Assembly (NCBI RefSeq): GCF_000389965.1
Contig: NC_021191.1
Location: forward strand, 2,171,501-2,235,500
DNA length: 64,000 nucleotides
Source of the DNA: Actinoplanes sp. N902-109
Lineage (GTDB): Bacteria; Actinomycetota; Actinomycetes; Mycobacteriales; Micromonosporaceae
Direction: 5' to 3'
Part shown: positions 31,438 to 40,094 of the stretch, piece after piece
How the letters are laid out: each line of letters starts with the position of its first letter
Position numbering within the stretch: the stretch's first letter is position 1
Program-made: the position numbers and the translations under genes
The notes under the pieces: generated by a model
The model's database searches: none
The model's input: the letters and a program-made list of their open reading frames with translations, nothing else
Told to the model about the DNA's origin: nothing

Positions 31438-32634
31438 ATGATCGTAGCCAGTCTCCTGCTCATCCTCGTCGCCGTCATCCTGCTCGTGCTTGGGCTGGCC
31501 GGCGGTTCCAGCACCCTGCTGATCAGCTCCATCGTCGCCAGCCTGCTGGCCGCGGTGGCGCTGGTGATCGGTGCCCGCCAGAACACCGCCCGCACGACCG
31601 CAGCGCGCGGCGAGCCCCTCCTCGCCGATGATCCCGATCCCTCGCCGGCCGCCGCGTTCACCCACCCGGTCTCGGCCGGGGCGGCCACCTCGCCGGCCAA
31701 CGCCCGCTGGGGCGCCCGGCGCCGGCGGGCCGCCGTCGCGGAGGACCGTCTCGACGCCCCGACCAGCGTGATCCCGGGCATCGACGACTTCCCGCCCCCG
31801 CCGCCGCCGGCCAGTGGCGCCGACGCCGGGGCCCGCGAGGACGACGCGACCGCCACCGGCGGCACCTACACCACGGCAGCCCAGGCCGACGCCGCAGCGG
31901 CCGAGGCTGCCTCAGTGCCGCACGACCCCTTCGACAATGAGCCGGACCAGGCCGTCGCCTATGCCGCGGGTCAGCGCGACACCGAGGCGAGCCTGCCCCC
32001 GCCGGCCCCGGAAGCCGACGTCACCGGGCGTGCCCACCCGGACGCGCCTCCGCACACCGAGTCGCCGGCCGGCGCGGACCGTTCCCCGTACTCGGGCACG
32101 GAAGCGACCCGCCCCGGCCGCCGCTCGGCCGGCTCGCCCGACTACGACCAGGCGGCCTCGGTCATCGGGGGCGCCCGCACCCAGGAGGACACCTCCTGGC
32201 GTCGGGACGGGAGCGGCACTGGAGCGGATCCGGCACCGGCCACCCGCGCTGATGACCCGTCCGCGGGTGGTCCGTCCGTGGGTGGTCCGGTTGCTGGTGA
32301 TCCGGCCGCAGGCGGTCCGGTCGTGGGCGGTCCGGTCGCGGGCGGTGCTGGTGATGCGCGAAACGCCGAATACGGCGATCCGGACCCGGCCGATCCCGAC
32401 GACGAGCCGCTGCCGCAGGCGGTGCGCCCGGCCGATGCGGTCCGGGTGGCCCGGCTGGACGCCGAGGTCGTGGTGATGGACGGGCGCCCGCGCTACCACC
32501 TCGCGACCTGCCCGTTCGTGGCCGGCAAGGAGACCGAGGCGCTGCCGGTGGCCGAGGCGGTCGAACTGGGCTTCAGCCCCTGCGGCACCTGTCGCCCGGT
32601 CGACGCGCTGATGGCGGCTGCCACCCGCCGTTGA
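31438..32634 (+). CDS. Membrane-anchored protein with Gly/Pro repeat and C-terminal Ada-like zinc motif
   Basis: 398 residues. Two N-terminal membrane helices (IVASLLLILVAVILLVLGLA and ISSIVASLLAAVALVIGA) are followed by a ~280-residue Ala/Pro/Asp-rich, disordered-looking region with a repeat of GGPVA/GGPSV units near residues 276-302. The only folded part is the C-terminus: His354, Cys358, Cys382 and Cys385 in the pattern YHLATCP...GFSPCGTCRP. This resembles the small Ada/nuclease-associated zinc motif. The protein follows divIVA by 50 bp and may be co-transcribed. Function unknown. Confidence 0.75.
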   Translation: MIVASLLLILVAVILLVLGLAGGSSTLLISSIVASLLAAVALVIGARQNTARTTAARGEPLLADDPDPSPAAAFTHPVSAGAATSPANARWGARRRRAAVAEDRLDAPTSVIPGIDDFPPPPPPASGADAGAREDDATATGGTYTTAAQADAAAAEAASVPHDPFDNEPDQAVAYAAGQRDTEASLPPPAPEADVTGRAHPDAPPHTESPAGADRSPYSGTEATRPGRRSAGSPDYDQAASVIGGARTQEDTSWRRDGSGTGADPAPATRADDPSAGGPSVGGPVAGDPAAGGPVVGGPVAGGAGDARNAEYGDPDPADPDDEPLPQAVRPADAVRVARLDAEVVVMDGRPRYHLATCPFVAGKETEALPVAEAVELGFSPCGTCRPVDALMAAATRR

Positions 32635-32646
32635 CCCATCGTGGCC

Positions 32647-32680
32647 GGGGGCCGATCACCCACGGTCGTGGGTTGGCCCC
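32647..32680 (+). terminator. bipartite hairpin after the zinc-motif membrane protein
   Basis: GGGGCC...ACCCAC pairs with GTGGGT...GGCCCC (32647-32680), a stem with a small internal bulge and a GGTC loop. There is no T tract. It ends the preceding unit just before a new -10 box at 32706. Confidence 0.5.
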
Positions 32681-32705
32681 GGTGCGCGGCCGGGTCGATG
32701 ATCGG

Positions 32706-32711
32706 CACAAT
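32706..32711 (+). promoter_or_regulatory. -10 box for a leaderless DUF167 transcript
   Basis: CACAAT stands five bases before the ATG at 32717, the same hexamer and nearly the same spacing as in front of aroA. No Shine-Dalgarno is present. Confidence 0.4.
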
Positions 32712-32716
32712 GGGGC

Positions 32717-33040
32717 ATGGCCATCCGGCGTGCCCACGGATCCGCCGAGCCGGGAGCCGGCTCGACATCGGTCGCTGTCCGGGTACGACCGGGCGCCGGG
32801 CGCACCCGGGTCGGTGGCTGCTACGCCGGCCCGCACGGCCCCGCGCTGATCATCGCGGTCGGGGCGCCCGCGGTGGACGGCAAGGCCACCGAGGCGGTGC
32901 GACGGGCCCTGGCCGAGGCGCTCGGCGTGCGGCGGGCCGCGGTGACGCTCAAGCTCGGCGCCACCAGCCGCGACAAGGTCTTCACCGTGGCGGGCGACGT
33001 CGCGGCCCGGCTCGCCGCCCTGCGCGACGGCAGCGAGTGA
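32717..33040 (+). CDS. DUF167 (YggU-type) protein
   Basis: 107-residue protein. The fold marks of DUF167 are visible: SVAVRVRPGAGRTRVGG, then AVDGKATEAVRRALAEALGV and VTLKLGATSRDKVFTVAG. Proteins of this family are small, widespread, structurally known and of undetermined function. The N-terminal ~15 residues are atypical, so an internal start is possible, but the ATG at 32717 has a leaderless promoter. Confidence 0.88.
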   Translation: MAIRRAHGSAEPGAGSTSVAVRVRPGAGRTRVGGCYAGPHGPALIIAVGAPAVDGKATEAVRRALAEALGVRRAAVTLKLGATSRDKVFTVAGDVAARLAALRDGSE

Positions 33041-33070
33041 TGCCGGGCGCTGCGTGAGGCCGGGCGAGTC

Positions 33071-34582
33071 GTGAGCGGCAGCCTGGACCTCGCGCTGCTG
33101 CTCGGCGCCGGTGTGCTGCTGGTCGCGGTGGGGGCGGTGCGGCTGTCCACCCGGCTCGGGGTGCCCAGTCTGCTGGTCTATCTGCTGATCGGCATCCTGA
33201 TCGGCGAGTCGGGACTGGGCATCCGGTTCGACGACGCCGAGCTCACCCGTACCCTCGGGTTCTGCGCCCTGATCGTGATCATCGCCGAGGGCGGGCTGAC
33301 CGCCCGCTGGACAGCGTTGCGGCCGGTCCTGGGATTGTCGGCGACGCTGTCGACCGTCGGGGTGGCGGTCAGCGTGGTGGTCGTCGGTGCGGTCGCGCAC
33401 TGGGTGCTGGGGCTCGGCTGGCGGCTTGCCCTGCTCTACGGCTCGGTGCTGTCCTCCACGGACGCCGCCGCCGTGTTCGCGACCCTGCGCCGGCTGCGGC
33501 TGCCACCCCGGCTGGTCGCGACGCTCGAGGCCGAGTCCGGCATGAACGACGCGCCGGTGGTCCTGCTGGTCGTCCTGCTGTCGGCGACCGGCCCCGCCGG
33601 TCACCCCTGGTGGTACGAACTGCTGATCGTCTCGTACGAACTCAGCGCGGGCGCCGCCATCGGGCTGGCCGTGAGCGTGGCGGGACGCTGGCTGTTGCGG
33701 CACGCCGCGCTGCCCTCCGCCGGGCTGTACCCGATCGCCGCGGTGGGGCTGACCGTGCTCGCCTACGCCGTCGGTGCCGCCGCGCACGCCTCCGGCTTCC
33801 TCGCGGTGTACGTGGCCGGCGTGGTCCTCGGCAACGCCCGGCTGCCGCACCGCCAGGCCATTCTCGGGTTCGCCGACGGGCTCGCCTGGGTCGCCCAGAT
33901 CGGGCTGTTCGTGCTGCTCGGGCTGCTGTCCTCACCGGGCGAACTGGCCTCCGCGCTCGGGCCCGCACTGCTGGTGGGGTGCGCGCTGGTGCTGCTCGCC
34001 CGGCCGCTGTCGGTGTGGATCTCGGCGGTGTCCGTACGGGCCACCCGCTGGCTGGACTGGCGCGGTCAGGCGTTCCTGTCCTGGGCCGGGCTGCGGGGCG
34101 CGGTGCCCATCGTGCTGGCCACGATCCCGCTGTCCAGCGCTGCGCCGGGGGCGGACGGACTGTTCAACGCCGTCTTCGTGCTGGTGATCATCTTCACCCT
34201 GGTGCAGGCGGGCACGCTCGCCCCGGTGGCGCGACTGCTCCGGATCACCGCGCCGGCCGAGGCCGCGGAGGTGCAGATCGAAGCCGCCCCGCTCGACCGG
34301 ATGCATGCCGACCTGCTCCAGCTCGACGTGGCCCGGGGGTCGCGGCTCGCCGGGGTGCACATCGACGAGCTGCGCCTGCCGGTCGGCGCCAGCGTCACCC
34401 TGGTCGTGCGGGACGGCGCCGGCTTCGTGCCCGGCCCGGACACCCGGTTGCGCACCGGCGACAGCCTGCTCATCGTGGCCACCAACGACGTACGCGACGT
34501 GGCCGAACGCCGGTTACGGGCGGTGAGCCGCCGGGGCCGGCTGGCCCGCTGGTTCGGTGAGGACGGCGCCGACCGGGCGTGA
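33071..34582 (+). CDS. CPA1/NhaP2-type potassium(sodium)/proton antiporter with TrkA-C domain
   Basis: 503-residue antiporter. About twelve membrane segments start at residue 5. Family marks include LIGILIGESGLGIRFDDAEL, FCALIVIIAEGGLTARW, GSVLSSTDAAAVFATLR and the ion-binding AESGMNDAPVVLL (Asn-Asp). After the membrane part, ~residues 410-485 form a TrkA-C/RCK_C-like regulatory domain (LQLDVARGSRLAGVHIDELR, GDSLLIVATNDV). The layout matches NhaP2/CvrA potassium/proton antiporters, though the ion cannot be read from sequence. GTG start. Confidence 0.9.
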   Translation: MSGSLDLALLLGAGVLLVAVGAVRLSTRLGVPSLLVYLLIGILIGESGLGIRFDDAELTRTLGFCALIVIIAEGGLTARWTALRPVLGLSATLSTVGVAVSVVVVGAVAHWVLGLGWRLALLYGSVLSSTDAAAVFATLRRLRLPPRLVATLEAESGMNDAPVVLLVVLLSATGPAGHPWWYELLIVSYELSAGAAIGLAVSVAGRWLLRHAALPSAGLYPIAAVGLTVLAYAVGAAAHASGFLAVYVAGVVLGNARLPHRQAILGFADGLAWVAQIGLFVLLGLLSSPGELASALGPALLVGCALVLLARPLSVWISAVSVRATRWLDWRGQAFLSWAGLRGAVPIVLATIPLSSAAPGADGLFNAVFVLVIIFTLVQAGTLAPVARLLRITAPAEAAEVQIEAAPLDRMHADLLQLDVARGSRLAGVHIDELRLPVGASVTLVVRDGAGFVPGPDTRLRTGDSLLIVATNDVRDVAERRLRAVSRRGRLARWFGEDGADRA

Positions 34583-34672
34583 CGACCGGCGGCGGTGATC
34601 AGCGGTCGGGAATCCGACGGGCGGGGTGGGGGGATTCGTCCGGTTGGCCGGGGTGGCGGCCGGTGCGCCGTG

Positions 34673-34701
34673 TTGTCGGCGCTCTTCACGTTCCGTATCC
34701 T
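34673..34701 (+). promoter_or_regulatory. promoter of the DksA/TraR-type gene
   Basis: TTGTCG (34673-34678), 17-base spacer, TATCCT (34696-34701). The start site near 34708 gives a ~195-base untranslated leader. The 322-bp gap 34583-34904 holds nothing else I can support. Confidence 0.55.
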
Positions 34702-34904
34702 TGCCGGTCTCTGGAGTGCGCGGCGGGGCCACCGCCGCGCCGTTTGTGCACGTGGGGGCGTGCATGGGTGGCGTGGGGGCGCCACCCGGCCAGGACCAGC
34801 AGCGCGCGGGCGGTGGGCGACAGTGCCTCGCGCTGATCAGCACTACCGGCAGAAGATCCACCCGCCGATTTCGCCGCGCCGCTGCGCGGCCCAGGGGAGC
34901 GATG

Positions 34905-35306
34905 ATGGCAAAGGCAACCGAGAAGGCTGCGCCCAACCGGTCCCGCACCGCCGAGGAGACCGAGAGCATCCGGGTGGCGCTCGTCGAGCGCCGCGACGAG
35001 CTGCAGGCCGAGTACGACGAGGCGCTCAGCCAGCTCACCGTGCTGCAGCGCGAGCGGCTGGAGGACAGCGCGGGCGACGATCAGGCCGACACCGGCACCA
35101 AGACGTTCGAGCGTGAGCAGGAGATCACTCTGGCCAACAATCTGCTGGAGCGGATCACACAGGTGGAACGCGCCATCGAGCGGCTCGGCGAGGGCAACTA
35201 CGGTTGGTGCGAGCGATGCGGCAACGCCATCCCGGTCGAGCGGCTGGCGGCGTTCCCGGTCGCGACCCGCTGTGTGTCCTGCAAGCAGTTGGAGGAACGA
35301 CGCTGA
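34905..35306 (+). CDS. TraR/DksA-family zinc-finger protein
   Basis: 133-residue DksA-like protein. An N-terminal coiled coil (EERESIRVALVERRDELQ-type, then LTVLQRERLEDS with acidic tip D-D-Q-A-D) leads to a C-terminal four-cysteine zinc finger, CERCGN...CVSCKQ. Family members bind RNA polymerase through its secondary channel, and actinobacterial relatives (RbpA-independent) are less studied. ATG 34905 is five bases from GGGGAG. The adjacent ATG 34902 is only two bases from it. Its TGA overlaps the CTG start proposed for lspA. Confidence 0.9.
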   Translation: MAKATEKAAPNRSRTAEETESIRVALVERRDELQAEYDEALSQLTVLQRERLEDSAGDDQADTGTKTFEREQEITLANNLLERITQVERAIERLGEGNYGWCERCGNAIPVERLAAFPVATRCVSCKQLEERR

Positions 35307-35887
35307 ACGCCGACGAGGCATCGGGCGGCCCCGCCGCGGCCCCCGTGGACGGCAGGACCCGGACCGGTTTCACGGTCCGGGCGGTGACCGTGCTCGGAGC
35401 CACCGCCGTGCTCGCCGTCCTGCTCGACCAGCTTGTCAAGGAGCTGTCGACCAACGGGCTGACCGAGGGCGAGCCGGTTCGCATCCTCGGTGGCCTGGTC
35501 TATCTGTCCCTGCTGCGCAACAGCGGGGCGGCCTTCAGCCTGGGCAGTGGCTACACCTGGGTCTTCCCGCTGGTGACGCTGGCGGTGATCGGCTGGATCG
35601 GCTGGATGGCGCTGCGGCTGCGCTCGGTGGCCTGGGCGGTGGCGCTCGGGCTGGTGCTCGGCGGCGCGCTCGGCAACCTCGGTGACCGGATCTTCCGGGC
35701 CCCCGGGGTGTTCCAGGGGCACGTCGTGGACATGATCAGCCTCTTCGGGCCGTATGCGAAGTATTTCGCGGTGTTCAACATCGCCGATGCCTGCCTGAGC
35801 GTCGGGGTGGTGCTGGCGGTGCTGCTCGAGCTGACCGGCCGGCAGCGGGACGGCTCGCGGACGGTGCGGAAGGCTGCGGCCCGATGA
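35303..35887 (+). CDS. lspA: Lipoprotein signal peptidase (signal peptidase II), probable CTG start
   Basis: Aspartic protease of the inner membrane that cleaves prolipoprotein signal peptides. About 194 residues with four membrane helices. The motifs are VLLDQLVKEL, LLRNSGAAFSLG, GALGNLGDRIFR (first catalytic Asp) and VFNIADACLSVG (second catalytic Asp). No ATG/GTG lies close to the ribosome-binding site. GGAGG is followed seven bases later by CTG (35303), which overlaps the previous stop as CTGA. The next candidate, GTG 35345, has no site in front. CTG is therefore the likely start. Confidence 0.92.
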   Translation: MNADEASGGPAAAPVDGRTRTGFTVRAVTVLGATAVLAVLLDQLVKELSTNGLTEGEPVRILGGLVYLSLLRNSGAAFSLGSGYTWVFPLVTLAVIGWIGWMALRLRSVAWAVALGLVLGGALGNLGDRIFRAPGVFQGHVVDMISLFGPYAKYFAVFNIADACLSVGVVLAVLLELTGRQRDGSRTVRKAAAR

Positions 35888-36810
35888 CCGCGCGCTCCCT
35901 GCCCGTACCGGACGGTCTGGACGGCATGCGTCTCGACCAGGCCGTGTCGCGGCTCTTCGGGCTGTCCCGGACGGCGGCCGCGTCGCTGGTCGAGGCCGGT
36001 GACGCGCTGGTCGACGGGGTGCCCCGGCCGAAATCCGACAAGGTGGCCGCGGGCGCGTGGCTCGAGGTGACGTTGCCGCCGCCGGTTTCCGCACCCGTCG
36101 TGGTGGCCGAGCCCGTGCACGGCATGACCATCATCTACAGCGACGACGACATCGTGGTGGTCGACAAGCCGGTCGGCGTGGCCGCGCACCCGAGCCCGGG
36201 CTGGACCGGCCCGACCGTGATCGGCGGGCTGGCCGCGATGGGGCAGAACGTCGCCACCAGCGGCGCGGCCGAGCGGCAGGGCGTCGTGCACCGGCTCGAC
36301 GTGGGCACCACCGGGCTGATGGTCGTCGCCAAGAGCGAGCTGGCCTACAGCGTGCTCAAGCGGGCCTTCAAGGAGCGCGAGGTGGACAAGCGCTACCACG
36401 CGGTGGTGCAGGGGCACCTCGATCCGTTGCGCGGGACCATCGACGCGCCGATCGACCGGCACCCGACCGCCGACTACAAGTACGCGGTCATGTCGTCCGG
36501 CAAGCCCAGCGTCACGCACTACGACACGCAGGAGGCGTTCCGCTCGGCGAGCCTGGTCGACGTCAAGCTGGAGACCGGGCGCACCCACCAGATCCGGGTG
36601 CACTTCTCGGCGCTGCGGCACCCGTGCGTGGGCGACCTCACGTACGGCGCGGACCCGACCCTCGCGGCCCGGCTGCAGCTGGGCCGGCAGTGGCTGCACG
36701 CCCGGGAGCTGGCCTTCCTGCACCCCCGCACGCAGGACGAAGTCCGGTTCGTCAGCGACTACCCTGAAGACCTGGGGTACGCGCTGGACGTGCTCCGCGA
36801 CGGATCCTGA
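35884..36810 (+). CDS. rluD: RluA/RluD-family 23S rRNA pseudouridine synthase
   Basis: 308 residues. An N-terminal S4 RNA-binding domain (MRLDQAVSRLFGLSRTAAAS) precedes the catalytic domain. The active Asp is in HRLDVGTTGLMVVAKS. DDDIVVVDKPVGVAAHPSPG and LETGRTHQIRVHFSALRHP are typical. The family isomerises uridines in helix 69 of 23S rRNA (RluD) or related sites, and the exact target is not readable. The ATG overlaps the lspA TGA, and lspA-rluD pairing is common. Confidence 0.93.
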   Translation: MTARSLPVPDGLDGMRLDQAVSRLFGLSRTAAASLVEAGDALVDGVPRPKSDKVAAGAWLEVTLPPPVSAPVVVAEPVHGMTIIYSDDDIVVVDKPVGVAAHPSPGWTGPTVIGGLAAMGQNVATSGAAERQGVVHRLDVGTTGLMVVAKSELAYSVLKRAFKEREVDKRYHAVVQGHLDPLRGTIDAPIDRHPTADYKYAVMSSGKPSVTHYDTQEAFRSASLVDVKLETGRTHQIRVHFSALRHPCVGDLTYGADPTLAARLQLGRQWLHARELAFLHPRTQDEVRFVSDYPEDLGYALDVLRDGS

Positions 36811-36824
36811 CCAGGGGAGCTTCC

Positions 36825-37802
36825 ATGTGGCCCGGGGACCGCATGATGCCACCGCTGGCCCGCGGCCGGGGGCGCATCGGCGGCGGGCCGGCGCGGCTGC
36901 GCATCATGACCGGGCTCGCGCTGGCCTCGGCGGCGGCGCTCATGGTCACCGTGGTCCTGATCACCGATCGCGGCCCGGAGGCGGAGAGTCCCGCCGGTGA
37001 CGTGGTGCGGGTCGGTGTCGTCGACGGCCAGTCCGTCTCCGGCTACCTGACGTCCAGCCGGGGTGAGCTGGGCACGATGTTCGCCTCGGCCGGGGACACC
37101 TGGGCGCTGGTGAGCCTGTCGTCCTACTACGCGCCGGACAAGCTGCCGGGGGTGCTGGGTGACTCGGCGGTTGCCCAGGTGTATGCGCGGGCGCCGCTGC
37201 CGGGGGTGCGCACCCAGGTGGTGAAAATTCCGGTTTATCGGATGCCGGGAGATGTCGTCGCGGGCATGCTCACCGCCGCCCTGGCCCGCGATCAGGAACA
37301 GGCCGACTACCGCAAGCTCAGCACCAAGCTCGGCGAGAGTGCCGGCGACCTCCGGCTGCGCCGGGCCTACGAGACCGCCGCGCAGACCGCCGCCGCCGAG
37401 GCTGCCGCCTTCCGCGCGCATTGTGCCTGCGTGTTCGCCGCCGTGGTGCGGGCCGCGCCGGCTGCGCTCGACCGGCTCGCCGACCGGCCCGAGGTGCGCG
37501 TCGTCGACCCCGCGCCCGAGGTGAGAAGCCTCGACCGGACGGAATTCCGCCCGGTGCTGCCGGAGGAGAAGGGCGAGCCTTCACCGTCACCGGCTGTTGC
37601 CCCCGAAACCCCGGCGCCACTACCCTCATCGACCGGGGCGCCTGTGAGATCTGCCTCATCCGTACGGCCGAAGGACTCCGGCACGGGGGTCCGTCCCACT
37701 GCCGCGGCGACGAAGGAGAGCGTCGCCGTACCCGTCGTCCCGTCCGTCCCCGAGGAGCCGATCACCGGCTCGGGAGCATCCCCCGCAGCGTCCGGGCGTT
37801 GA
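36825..37802 (+). CDS. Single-span exported protein of unknown function
   Basis: 325 residues, not recognised. A short basic cytoplasmic N-terminus and one membrane helix (IMTGLALASAAALMVTVVLI) precede a ~150-residue extracytoplasmic domain (VVRVGVVDGQSVSGYLTSSR; YAPDKLPGVLGDSAVAQVYA). A helical segment rich in Ala with the motif HCACVFAAVVRA (two cysteines) follows. The last ~110 residues are Pro/Ser/Thr/Val-rich and look disordered. It follows rluD by 14 bp, so may be co-transcribed. The domain hints at protein-protein interaction at the cell surface, but nothing firm can be said. Confidence 0.7.
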   Translation: MWPGDRMMPPLARGRGRIGGGPARLRIMTGLALASAAALMVTVVLITDRGPEAESPAGDVVRVGVVDGQSVSGYLTSSRGELGTMFASAGDTWALVSLSSYYAPDKLPGVLGDSAVAQVYARAPLPGVRTQVVKIPVYRMPGDVVAGMLTAALARDQEQADYRKLSTKLGESAGDLRLRRAYETAAQTAAAEAAAFRAHCACVFAAVVRAAPAALDRLADRPEVRVVDPAPEVRSLDRTEFRPVLPEEKGEPSPSPAVAPETPAPLPSSTGAPVRSASSVRPKDSGTGVRPTAAATKESVAVPVVPSVPEEPITGSGASPAASGR

Positions 37803-37927
37803 GTCTGCGAAGGCCCGCATCCCGGTCCGGCGCGGAACCGTATTACCGCGCGGATGCACGTACGAGCGTGTTGTGCCAACAGGTGATCAACAGCGCTGGT
37901 ATTTGCGGTCCTGGGGAGTGGCCTGAT

Positions 37928-37933
37928 TAGGGT
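37928..37933 (+). promoter_or_regulatory. possible -10 box for the MinD/ParA-like gene
   Basis: TAGGGT follows TTGCGG (37903-37908) by 19 bases, and a ~125-base leader would reach the GTG. The 257-bp gap 37803-38059 holds no other clear feature. Confidence 0.3.
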
Positions 37934-38059
37934 TGGCGTCCGTAGCCTGTTGCGGGGCGACGGAGCCTTGTTGGATCGACGGTTGTCGAGGACATAGCGA
38001 GCAGTGGCCGGGATCTGCCGGGCGACCGGCGGAGCGGGCGATTCAGGGAGGAACGAGCC

Positions 38060-40012
38060 GTGGACGGGACCGAGACCGGCTGGGGCCGGCCTGCGGAACC
38101 AGCGCCGCGCTGGCGTGCGCTGCTCGACCGGGCTCGCCACAACGCGCGCACCGATCAGGACGCCGAGGACGGCAGCGCACCGGCCGAGGAGGCCGAGCCG
38201 CGCCGTGGTGCCGGGCAGCCGCTGCCCAACCGGCAGGCGGGCCGGCCGTTCAACCCGCTCGATGCCCGGCTGCGTGAGCCGTTGTCCCCGATGCCGTCGT
38301 CAGCCCCGCCGGCCCCGCCCCCGCTGCCGCCGATGAACCCGCTGGACCGCCGGCCCGGCCGCGCCACCCTCGGCGAGCGCCTGAGCGCCGACCGCGCCGG
38401 GCACCTCTTCCCGGAGCAGGGCGGCGAGTCGTTCGGTGGGCGCGCCGCACCGGGTCTGCCCGCCCGCTCCGGCGAGGCCCCGCCGCGGCAGGACTCGCCC
38501 CGGCAGGAGTGGCCGCAGCCGGACCGGGGTGCACCTGGTCTGCCCGCACGCGCCGGCGAGGCCCCGCCCCGGCAGGACCCGCCCCGGCAGGAGTGGCCAC
38601 AGCCGGACCGGGGTGCCGCCGGCGGCCCGCGCGGCCCGGAATGGTCCTCCGACCGCGGGGTGGCACCGGGCGAGCGGCCGGGCAGCCCGCTCGAGATGCG
38701 TCGGCAGTCCCGCATCGGCGAGGGCTTCCAGGCGCGTTCCGAGGCCGAGCCGCACAGTTTCTTCAACCCGCCGCCCAGCCGGCCGGTGCCGCCGTCGCGG
38801 GGAGCCGCCTCGGTCGGGTCCGCGTCGGTGCCGCCGCCGGCCCCGAACCCGCCGGTCCAGAACCCGCCGGTCCAGAACCCGCCGGCCCATACCGTGCCGG
38901 GTCAGCATCCGCAGGGGCCGATGCCGGGTCGCGGTGCGCCCGGTCCGCTGCCGCCGGCCCCGGGCCCGTCCGGCCAGGGGATGGCGGGTCAGGTGCCGCA
39001 GGGTCTGGCGGGTCAGGTGCCGCCGGTGCAGTCGCCACCGGCCCAGGGCTCGGCACCGATCGCCCCGGTGAGTGGTCCAGCGCCGCTGAGCAGTCCGCCG
39101 GCGCCGAGCCTGCCGACGCCGGTGCAGCGGTCGGCGGCGCAGCCGGTGGCGGCCCACCCGACCTCGCCGGCGGCGCGGATCGAGTGGCGGCAGACCCGGC
39201 CCGAGCCGGAGGACCGCGCGGCCTCGGTACTGCGCCGCAAGCTGGGCAAGCCGCGGGTGCTCGCGTTCGCCAACCCCAAGGGCGGCGTGCACAAGACCAC
39301 CGCCACCGTGCTCGCCGCGGCCACCATCGGCAGCGTGCGTGGCCGGGGCGTGCTGGCATGGGACGACAACGAGCTGCGCGGCACCCTGGGCCTGCGGGCC
39401 GGCAGTGCCCGGCATGCGCGCACGATCCGGCACCTGGTCGGCGATCTGATCGAGATCGAGAACATGCACGGCAACGAGCTGATGCAGTTCTTCGACGGCT
39501 ACCTGCGGCACGCCTCCGACGGGTCCTACGACGTGCTGGCCGGTGAGGAGAACCCCCGGTTCGCCCAGCGGCTCGACCAGAGCACGGTGCGCCGGGTGAT
39601 GGACCTGCTGCGCCGCACCCACGACGTGATCTGTGTCGACACCGGCAACAACGTCGAGAGCGTCAACTGGCAGACCGTGATGCGCAGCGCCGACCAGCTC
39701 GTGGTCACCACGGTGCCGCGGGAGGACGCGGCGTTCACGGCCGACTGGATGCTCGACGTGCTCAACGAGACCGGCATGGAGGAGCTCGTGGCCAACGCCG
39801 TCACGCTGATCTCCTGTCCGTCGCCGGGCAACCTGCCGCTGCTCGACGATCTGGCCAAGCATTTCGCCACCCGGACGAGGGCGGTGGCGGTTGTCCCGTA
39901 CGATCCGGCCCTGGAAGTCGGGTCGTCGATCGAGTACGGAGTGTTGCAGCCCGAGACCAGGCAGGCCTGGCTGCGCGCCGCTTCTGTGATGATCGAGCCA
40001 TTCGCCGAATAG
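38060..40012 (+). CDS. MinD/ParA-like ATPase with long proline-rich N-terminal region
   Basis: 650 residues. The first ~390 are Pro/Ala/Gly/Gln-rich and repetitive, including two 28-residue units with PPRQEWPQPDRG and a NPPVQNPPVQNPP run. The C-terminal ~250 residues are a SIMIBI ATPase: deviant Walker A KGGVHKTT (Lys407-Thr414, with His where Gly is usual), DVICVDTGNNVESVNW as the switch/Walker B region, and VVTTVPREDAAFTADWMLDV. The same architecture is known from ESX-associated EspI-like and other actinobacterial MinD-like proteins. No secretion genes are in this window. GTG start with GGGAGG eight bases upstream. Confidence 0.85.
   Translation: MDGTETGWGRPAEPAPRWRALLDRARHNARTDQDAEDGSAPAEEAEPRRGAGQPLPNRQAGRPFNPLDARLREPLSPMPSSAPPAPPPLPPMNPLDRRPGRATLGERLSADRAGHLFPEQGGESFGGRAAPGLPARSGEAPPRQDSPRQEWPQPDRGAPGLPARAGEAPPRQDPPRQEWPQPDRGAAGGPRGPEWSSDRGVAPGERPGSPLEMRRQSRIGEGFQARSEAEPHSFFNPPPSRPVPPSRGAASVGSASVPPPAPNPPVQNPPVQNPPAHTVPGQHPQGPMPGRGAPGPLPPAPGPSGQGMAGQVPQGLAGQVPPVQSPPAQGSAPIAPVSGPAPLSSPPAPSLPTPVQRSAAQPVAAHPTSPAARIEWRQTRPEPEDRAASVLRRKLGKPRVLAFANPKGGVHKTTATVLAAATIGSVRGRGVLAWDDNELRGTLGLRAGSARHARTIRHLVGDLIEIENMHGNELMQFFDGYLRHASDGSYDVLAGEENPRFAQRLDQSTVRRVMDLLRRTHDVICVDTGNNVESVNWQTVMRSADQLVVTTVPREDAAFTADWMLDVLNETGMEELVANAVTLISCPSPGNLPLLDDLAKHFATRTRAVAVVPYDPALEVGSSIEYGVLQPETRQAWLRAASVMIEPFAE
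38447..38614 (+). repeat. 84-bp tandem duplication inside the MinD/ParA-like gene
   Basis: Two 84-bp units (38447-38530 and 38531-38614) encode 28-residue copies beginning APGLPAR and ending PQPDRG, with only two or three residue changes (Ser to Ala, Ser to Pro). A recent in-frame duplication in the proline-rich region. Confidence 0.9.
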
Positions 40013-40049
40013 GCGGGTGTCAGCGGTGCCACTCCCAGGCCCGTCGGAC

Positions 40050-40055
40050 TAGGCT
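40050..40055 (+). promoter_or_regulatory. possible -10 box for dnaE
   Basis: TAGGCT lies 45 bases before the dnaE GTG, giving a short leader that includes GAGGGGG. No clear -35. Confidence 0.35.
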
Positions 40056-40094
40056 GCCAAAGCTGGATTCGCCGCGGGAGTGAGGGGGCCCTGG

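Noticed and set aside
36057..36767. Alternative frame inside rluD
   Set aside because: Arg/Ala/Gly-rich shadow of a clear pseudouridine synthase gene.
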